DNA of 64,000 nucleotides from Primula veris (Eukaryota > Streptophyta > Magnoliopsida > Ericales > Primulaceae): NCBI GenBank assembly GCA_963682055.1, contig OY821745.1, positions 26,657,342 through 26,721,341 of the forward strand, in the 5' to 3' direction. Under the pieces are notes generated by a model, which made no database searches, was not told the origin of the DNA, and saw only the letters and a list, made by a program, of their open reading frames with translations. Positions 57,138-64,000 of the stretch are shown here, one piece after another. Both the position numbers and the translations under genes were made by a program. Each line of letters starts with the position of its first letter. Within the stretch, counting starts at the first letter, position 1.

Positions 57138-58487
57138 TCAAAGACCGGAGGTATAGGGCACACCGGTTGCTGGCAACCACGAACTGCCGCTTATGAACTG
57201 CCCGACAGTGAACTTCGAAGCCTCAGTAGAACTTGTAATTACACGATAGCCACCCCATGTAACCCTATTGCTAGTAGATGACCCCGGTCCTGTATTCGCA
57301 TACTCCCCATAATACAATGTGCTTAGTGCAAAATTACCACTCCAAGCAAGCCACCCTGCCGGATTAATCAAGCTATCCATATACGTTTTCATAAACACCG
57401 TACGTGAATATTGTTTCCATGGTCTTCCAAGGTACGTTTTCACCGAACCCTCAGAGCCTTTCAGGTCTGAGGCGGCAGTAACCTTGCAGTTGTGTATCGA
57501 TATGCCAGTATTCTGATTAGGATCTACCCGACCCTGAGCAGTGATTGTAATGGTCTTATGATATCGAGCGTAGATGTTACAGTTTTGAATTACAACAGCC
57601 GCGTTTCCAAAAATAAAGTCAACAGTGCCATATATGTCACATTCTTGGTAAAATTGGCGTTCGCTATGGACGTAAAGTGTGTCTTGATACCCTTCGAAGC
57701 TGCATTTGTAGAATACAGAGAGGTCGGAGCCGGATCGAAGTGCCACAGCTTGTTCGTTTGCCGATCCTGCGGTGTTCCTAAATGTGATACCTTGTGCTAT
57801 AAAGTTGTCCCCCGTCACCGCTGTATCGATTAAAATAAAATAAAAAATAAATTTAATATCAACTGTTGTCATGTACATATTTAGGGTTGCAACCATATTC
57901 AAAGTTGTTTGTATTGTATTCCATGATTAGTGGGGATCAAAGTCTATGTTCTTAATTAGTGATTTAGAAATGAACACAGGGTACTTGTATGGTACATGCT
58001 TAATAATTTGGGAGAATTATTCATCGGTACATAAAAACGTACTTGATTTTCAAAAATTCGAATTTTCAAATCTTAATTATATTTGAGTACATATAATGTA
58101 GCATTATGCATCATTAAAGTTGAAGGCAAAGAGTAAAAATGTGTAGCATAATGTAGTAGCATGATGTAATATTAGTACTAATATATATTTAAAAGTATTT
58201 TAACATATATATCTTTTAATAATTAAATACCACTTAAATGTATATTTTCATCATTTTTTCTAATAATTTGCCAAAATTATTACACATTTAATTTGCTCAA
58301 TAAGAAAAAAAAGGGAGTACAATTAATATTCGATAACTATGGTGACCAAAGGACCAACAATCATATGCAATATTAAAACAATCCAGTGGTTGACAAAGCT
58401 ATCGCTGTCTTGGAGTATTTTTCTACAAGTACCTATCACGTTTAAAATCTAACCAATATTTGTAGCTGAGGACCAATAGCTAAAGCT

Positions 58488-58563
<76 letters not shown>

Positions 58564-59157
58564 GTTCCTAAATAAATATTTTATATGAAAATAACAAATA
58601 TTTTATACGAAAATACATGTAACTTTGATAATTAAATTTTTTTTATATAAAAAAATTGAAAATTCTATCATATATTTCTAACCATTAACTATGTGATTAA
58701 CTTTTGAAAATATGTTTTTCGAATAACCTAAATATGAAAAAATTATCAATTAAAATTGTACGTATTTTCGTATCAGATATTAGTTTAGGGACGGAGAATA
58801 TATATATATATATATATCATACTATTAATATAAACTAACCCAAACATTTTGAGACTGTCCAATTTTGTCCAAATTTTCTAAAAATACACTCACTCTAATA
58901 GTGTAATTACTCTTAAATGTCATCACTCAATTCAAATATATAAATAACTTAAAAAATGTTATTTTTCATACATTTATATTCAAAACAAAATCTTTGTGTA
59001 TTTTTTATAAGAGTAAAACGTTATGTTACTCTTTATATACGATTGTTAATTAATTATATTTAATCATTCGATATTTAAATTTTAAAAAAAATATTAAGTT
59101 TAATTGTCGGAATCATATCTATGTCAGTACGTATCGCATATGTTGGGCAACGATTAA

Positions 59158-59253
<96 letters not shown>

Positions 59254-61805
59254 GAAGTGTGGTGTGTACACTGAACTGTCCACATCTTACTCAGGGGACC
59301 GAGAAAATATATACGTAACTCAATTTTTTTTTACCTATGTCGGTATAGCAATCGTGCCCCACGCATTGCGTGTGTGACGCGCAATGCAATTAAAATATAA
59401 AAAATAAATGTAGTTATGATACAAATATATGGATAATACAAAAAAAAATATTATAAGACTTAAAAAATGTTTGGTTGTTAAAGAGAGACACATAGTGTTA
59501 TTAGTTGTTATTTTTTATTTTTTATTTTATTTTTTTATTTTTTTTATGTGAGTATGATATTATTGTAATTAATAAAAAAGTATAGGGGTATTTTTGAAAA
59601 AAAATGGCTAAATTGGACAACCTCATTTGACTTGGGTTGACTTATTATAATAGAATGATACGTTTAGACAATATCTGATACCTCATTTTTTAATACGATG
59701 AGATATTGCCTGCCAAATGGTAATCCGCCTATATTAAGCTGAATAGTACAATTGATTTCCTTGAGTAAATAACCGATTTTCTCAATAACCACTGTTAAAA
59801 CAAGAGACTTAATTATTTTATCTAGAAGTTAATTATAGTAGTTGAACCTCAGAAATGACGTTGCCTTTCTATTTTTTTTCGTTAAAATGACAAAAGTTGT
59901 TAATAATTGGCTCCGGTATATAGATTGCTTTTTTAGTTTTACTGTCTAAGAGCATACACATCTTTTAATTCAAAACATAATTTTTTTTAAAATTTGATAA
60001 TTATGACATAAAAAATGACATACATTAGGAGTTTATAAATTTTTTAAATTTCAGAAAACGCAAAATTCAACTTATATATAAGAAATGTATATGATTACCT
60101 TTGTTGATATAATAATAAGAAACTATGATGGGTTCCACATTTTTATAGTTGTAATATTGTTATGATTATTAAATAATAATAAATAAATAAAAAGAAACAA
60201 TGTAGGGTTATTATAAGTAAATTAATATGTAAGCTGTAATTTTATGTAAATATATACAGTTTATTAAAAGATATAAAATATGTTAATTTTAAGAAAATGA
60301 TTAATGTTGTTGATAGGTTACTCTCACAACACTGTGTTTTGTATTTGGTTCTAGAAAGTAAAGGAGTGGTTGTCTGGCCATTCTTAAGAACTTTTCAATC
60401 TTGATCATGCATGCATGTACGACTTAAGATTGATACCATCGTGGACACTTTTCTTCTTTTTTGTTGAGGACCTCATGTGACGTGATATTTTCATTAAAAA
60501 TACACCACAACTTTATTTTGATTCATCGGGTACACTAGATAAGACATCAAAAAGCGGTGGTAAGTAAGTAATAATAACTGAAAACAAGTTATATATAAAA
60601 AAAAAGAGGTTAGATTGCATACCGAAATTGTGATTGATTTTGTTTCCCAATGCTTTCGTCGGATATGGTTAGGCGGCATATTACAATTTTACGGACATAT
60701 ATTATGATTTAGGGACGGATTTTTAACATGCTTGACCGTCCTTGATTGGAACATTTTTTGTAGTGTTGGTTAATATAATTTTTATTTGCACTGTCTTCAC
60801 CTATCAATTATCATCTCTTTTTTTTTATGAATGGTGACTATCATGCTTAGCTATAGTCTAACTCGTCTACGTAGAAACGATATTCACTTGCTAATTTGCT
60901 TGGTTTAAAGTTACCCATTAGAAAAACACAAATTTCAAAAAAATAAATTTTAACATACCAACAGTGGCAGAATTGAATGTAGTTGACCCTCCTCCAACAC
61001 TCTTGCTTCCCGTAATAATCGTTTTCCCTATTCCATCACCCAACAACATAATATTCTTCAATGTTATTTGAACATTTTCTTTATACGTCCCTCCTTTCAC
61101 ATATATCACAAACCTTCCGCTACCTGATTTTCCCCCAACCGCTGAAATCGCCTCGGTTACTGTTTTGTAATTTCCTGACCCGTCTTGAGCCACGATAAGG
61201 TTAGCATTAGACGCAGAAGATGACTGTAAAAGTTTTCTATCCCCAGGCGAGACCCAAGCCGGAAACCCTTTTTTATAACTGGTAGTGGTGCTGGATTCGC
61301 CAGACGGGCCCTTATTTACTGACAAACTATTACTGATTAACTCAGATACGTTCGTAAGCATAGAGGGGAAAATACTTCCTGTGACTTTTAGATCCTCGAA
61401 TCCTATACGGCATGTTTCGAGGTTTGTCAAAGCAGTGCTGAGCCAGGTTTGGGCATCGACTTGACTACATGGGTCGGTTGTTTTGTTAATGCGTTTAACT
61501 GTTGATTCATACAGTTCGAGACAATCTGACCATGCAGCCTTTTCATGTTCGTTACGACATCTAGGGCCTTGCTGAAATGTACTGCTTTTTGCATACATAG
61601 CTCGGTCCATGGCTAACTCTAATGACAGTTTCAAGAAATCGGATTTTGTTTTTATTATGTGACTAAATTTAGGGTTGTTTCTCAGAAAGTACTCGCATGG
61701 TTTTGGGTTGGGTGTTTGGCTACACCATGACTTTATATCATCAGCGGTGGAGCTAGATAGGAAAGTTAAGAGAAAGGCCAGCAAAATAAGTACTCGAACC
61801 GTCAT
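57138..61805 (-). CDS. pectinesterase with N-terminal inhibitor domain (type I PME), two exons
   Basis: Exons 60959-61805 and 57138-57820 on the minus strand, one GT-AG intron of 3.1 kb, 1530 nt, 509 residues. It removes methyl esters from cell-wall homogalacturonan, producing acidic pectin and methanol. Visible features: a signal peptide ([18 protein letters not shown]); a PMEI domain with its four cysteines (about residues 25-180); a DRKLLQ subtilase-processing motif; then the catalytic domain starting [19 protein letters not shown]. Catalytic signatures are all present: [16 protein letters not shown] (the two Gln and flanking residues), [12 protein letters not shown] (Asp) and [13 protein letters not shown] (Arg, Trp). 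The ATG at 61805 is the first in frame; a TATA box lies at 61931-61938. The intron carries two Helitron-like elements and two long AT microsatellites. Which PME isoform it is cannot be told. Confidence 0.94.
58490..58560. repeat. (TA)n microsatellite in the PME intron
   Basis: About 35 uninterrupted TA units, directly read. Confidence 0.95.
58817..59158 (+). mobile_element. Helitron-like element inside a (TA)n tract
   Basis: It starts A|TCATACTATTAATATAAAC and ends near GTTGGGCAACGATTAATGA, with TA repeats directly on both sides (58798-58816 and 59161-59246). It shares the family's 5' start and the central CCAATTTTGTCC...AAAATACACTC segment. The 3' CTAG is lost. Confidence 0.48.
59161..59246. 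repeat. (TA)n microsatellite in the PME intron
   Basis: About 43 TA units, directly after a Helitron-like element. Confidence 0.95.
59345..59658 (-). mobile_element. Helitron-like element (minus strand)
   Basis: On the minus strand it starts A|TCATTCTATTATAATAAG, matching the 5' end of the element at 9238 with the LTR removed, and ends in CACACGCAATGCGTGGGGC then GATTGCTAT. The 3' CTAG is CTAT here. Confidence 0.55.
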
Positions 61806-61930
61806 TTTTGGTTCGGAAAACTTTCTTTCTAATGCTTCTAACAAGAAGCAAAGAAAGAAAGATCTGAGTGTATGCTATGTTTCTTAATGGAGTTGGAATT
61901 AACTTGATGCATGTTATGTGTATTCAGCTC

Positions 61931-61938
61931 TTTATATA
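61931..61938 (-). promoter_or_regulatory. TATA box of the pectinesterase gene
   Basis: CCTATATAAAGAGC on the minus strand, about 125 bases upstream of the start codon. Confidence 0.6.
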
Positions 61939-64000
61939 GGAGTGAACTTGTAACGTAGTACTGTTTTTTTGTTGGGTCATAGCTAGTATTGATAAGCATA
62001 TAAAATACAAATACGCATAAGTCGTCAATTAATTTTTCTTTGAGATGTGAGAAAAATGATGCAATAATAAATAGTATCATAGTACTTTTTGTTTTCCTCA
62101 TTTGATCAGGCTAAAAGAAATTATTTCGGAGGGATTCGTCACGCTACATTTACATGTGCATAGTACATACATGTATTTACTTAAAATTAAATACCATATC
62201 TCCTCCTTTTCAAACCTTATTTCTAAAAACAATACTTTCAGCATTTTATTTCATTTGGTGTTATTTTCTCTTTGCTCATCTAAAATTATTTCGGAGCTCC
62301 GGCGAACCGTCGCAGTCTATCCCACCCAATTTCAAATTAAAATTATAGTTTGGGTCTATAATCCGACCCACCACTTAGCTATGAGTTGACGGCAACGGTG
62401 GTGGTCTGTCGGAACTCTGAAGAGGTCGTTGGAGCTCCGACGGCCTGCCACCACCGCTGCCAACCCCCACCCAATTTCAACTTAAAATCATTCAAAAATT
62501 CCAAAAAAATCAAAAAATATATTTTCTATAAAAATAAAAATAAAATTTTTATAAAAAAATTTAAAAACTCAATTTATAAAAATACATAAACAATTGAGAA
62601 AAGTGAATATAGAATCGAGAAAATTACATATACAAATCCCGAAAAATGCATATTAAAACAAAAACTTTAATCGTACGTTTGCAAATCAATACAAAATGAC
62701 AATTGCCTAGTGGCAAAAGAAATGAAACTTTTTGGGTCATTTGACATTTCCACCGATTATGGGACGTATGAAATCCGATTAAAACTGCTTAGGTAGACAT
62801 ATATAGTTCGGGTTTTTTAAGTTATTTTTGTGGGAAAATCCTCGGAAAAGTAAATTCCAAAGAAACAGAAATTCGAAAGCCAAAAGCCGACAGATTGGAT
62901 TGGATTTTCTTGACAGCTAGCCCTAATTTACATTAGTCTGCTTATTTTGTTAAATAGAGTTAAAGTAGCATTTTGTTAATTTTAAGCTTTTATTTTTTTG
63001 AAAAATAAGAATTTCCAAACAAGAAAAAAAGAACCAGAACACGGCACCATATACCAGCTTTGGTAGCATAAAAGCTTTTAAGCATTCAAACACATAAGAA
63101 CAAGTTAATGTAAATTAAAATAAAGCAAGGAAAGCTGATAATTAATTACAATCAAATCTCAAAGTTAAGTTGGATAATCAACTATGTTTTGAACTAATAT
63201 GAAATACCTAAAACTCCATAAATATATAATTATGATAAAAGATTTTAGAGCAAATTAAAACGCGTTCGTAGTTTAAGTCATAGTAACAGCTAGTGGCTGG
63301 ATCATTCTCAGGGCAGTAGAATTACGATCAGTAAACCAACGTATTTAAAATGTAAATTTGGGAGCTTAATCTCGATTCATCGCCAAAACTTGTCAGTATC
63401 AACCATACATAAAGCAACGGTCTTTCCACAATTTATAACCACAAATCAACCAGCTTCTAAGCACACCCATAGAAACATATCAAATTGATCACTTTACACC
63501 CTTGGTGCTTGGTCAAACATATTGCTAGCAAATTATCCAATTTCCTCTTTTCGTATAAGTCATGAGCTCCAAAAGTGTATTCTTTTTGTCGAAAATTCAA
63601 CGTGGTAATATAACTAAGTCAAATACAATACATATCAAATAAAGTTAGCTTTTTACAAAGAAAATATAACAAATGCATACTCAATTAACTGAGCCAATAA
63701 TTTGGGCAAAACCTACAAGTAGGCTGGGGGACAATTGTTTAAACACATAACTACTCTGAAAATAAAACCTCAAAATTAGACCAATACAAATTCAGTTAAT
63801 AATCTAAATAAAAATACAGCAATGAACCAATTAAAACTACGAACACACTTGTTGAATATCCTACATCCGGTCTCAGATCATTCACCCGAAGAAAGTGAAC
63901 AGGATATGAAACGACAAAAGAGATCAAATCTGATATCTTAAAAGTAGTTAGAAGACAACTGGGCTAAGACTATCACACTGCACACAAATCGCTCAAATCC
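61939..64000. other. PME upstream region and right flank, no gene recognised
   Basis: AT-rich. A short GC-rich patch at 62285-62470 contains GGAGCTCCG words, reminiscent of the 6390-6990 repeat and of no recognised gene. Nothing identifiable from 62500 to the window end. Confidence 0.4.

Noticed and set aside
59121..59318. Ile-Tyr repeat ORF
   Set aside because: Translation of a (TA)n microsatellite.
60959..61844. Longer pectinesterase N-terminus starting at 61844
   Set aside because: The codon at 61844 is TTG, not ATG; the ATG at 61805 begins a classical signal peptide.

Overview
This is plant nuclear DNA, almost certainly from a eudicot. It is AT-rich, its genes are split by introns, and every recognisable gene belongs to a plant family. 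More than a third of the window is transposon-derived. I recognise five host genes, from left to right. On the minus strand: a PLATZ zinc-finger gene (10379-14391, five exons), an mTERF6-type gene (32314-33300) and a GOS12-type Golgi Qb-SNARE gene (43956-50682, six exons). On the plus strand: a plasmodesmata-located DUF26 protein gene (52442-54920, four exons). On the minus strand again: a PMEI-pectin methylesterase gene (57138-61805, two exons). For all the multi-exon genes the reading frame closes across GT-AG introns. The genes look unrelated in function; this is an ordinary stretch of plant chromosome, not an operon-like cluster.

Region 1-9.7 kb is transposon-rich. It holds the left-truncated end of a Ty1/copia element on the minus strand (1-3172), a short Helitron-like element, a degenerate GAGCT-rich repeat interrupted by a Ty3/gypsy-like LTR, and a second Helitron-like element that carries a perfect 203-bp solo LTR. 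Region 9.7-17 kb holds the PLATZ gene, a roughly 230-bp tandem repeat upstream of it, and two small unidentified ORFs.

Region 17.7-29.5 kb is a four-level nest. A decayed Ty3/gypsy pol gene (minus strand) is split by an old solo LTR (minus strand, 18115-28797). That LTR is split by a younger solo LTR of the same broad family (plus strand, 18532-28105, duplication ATCGA). The younger LTR is split by a nearly intact copia element (19227-27605, duplication GAAGC). The copia element has long LTRs of 1566 and 1606 bp containing two minisatellites, an alanine-rich Gag, and a one-base C-tract length difference that puts gag and pol in different frames. The copy at the left edge is the same family, in the opposite orientation, and has the C8 tract instead of C9.

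Region 29.5-43.9 kb is mostly gene-poor around mTERF6. It contains a Stowaway-type MITE, another Helitron-like element, and a striking 1.6-kb inverted repeat (40185-41760) predicted to fold into a very long hairpin. Region 43.9-64 kb holds the SNARE, PDLP and PME genes. Their introns carry hAT-like, CACTA-like and Helitron-like insertions and long AT microsatellites. A LINE 3' fragment and a SINE-like sequence lie between PDLP and PME. I found no rRNA or intact tRNA gene and no CRISPR array. No wholly new biological system is evident. The best leads are the inverted repeat, the nested LTR stack, the duplicated 5' end of the PLATZ gene and the unusual copia family.
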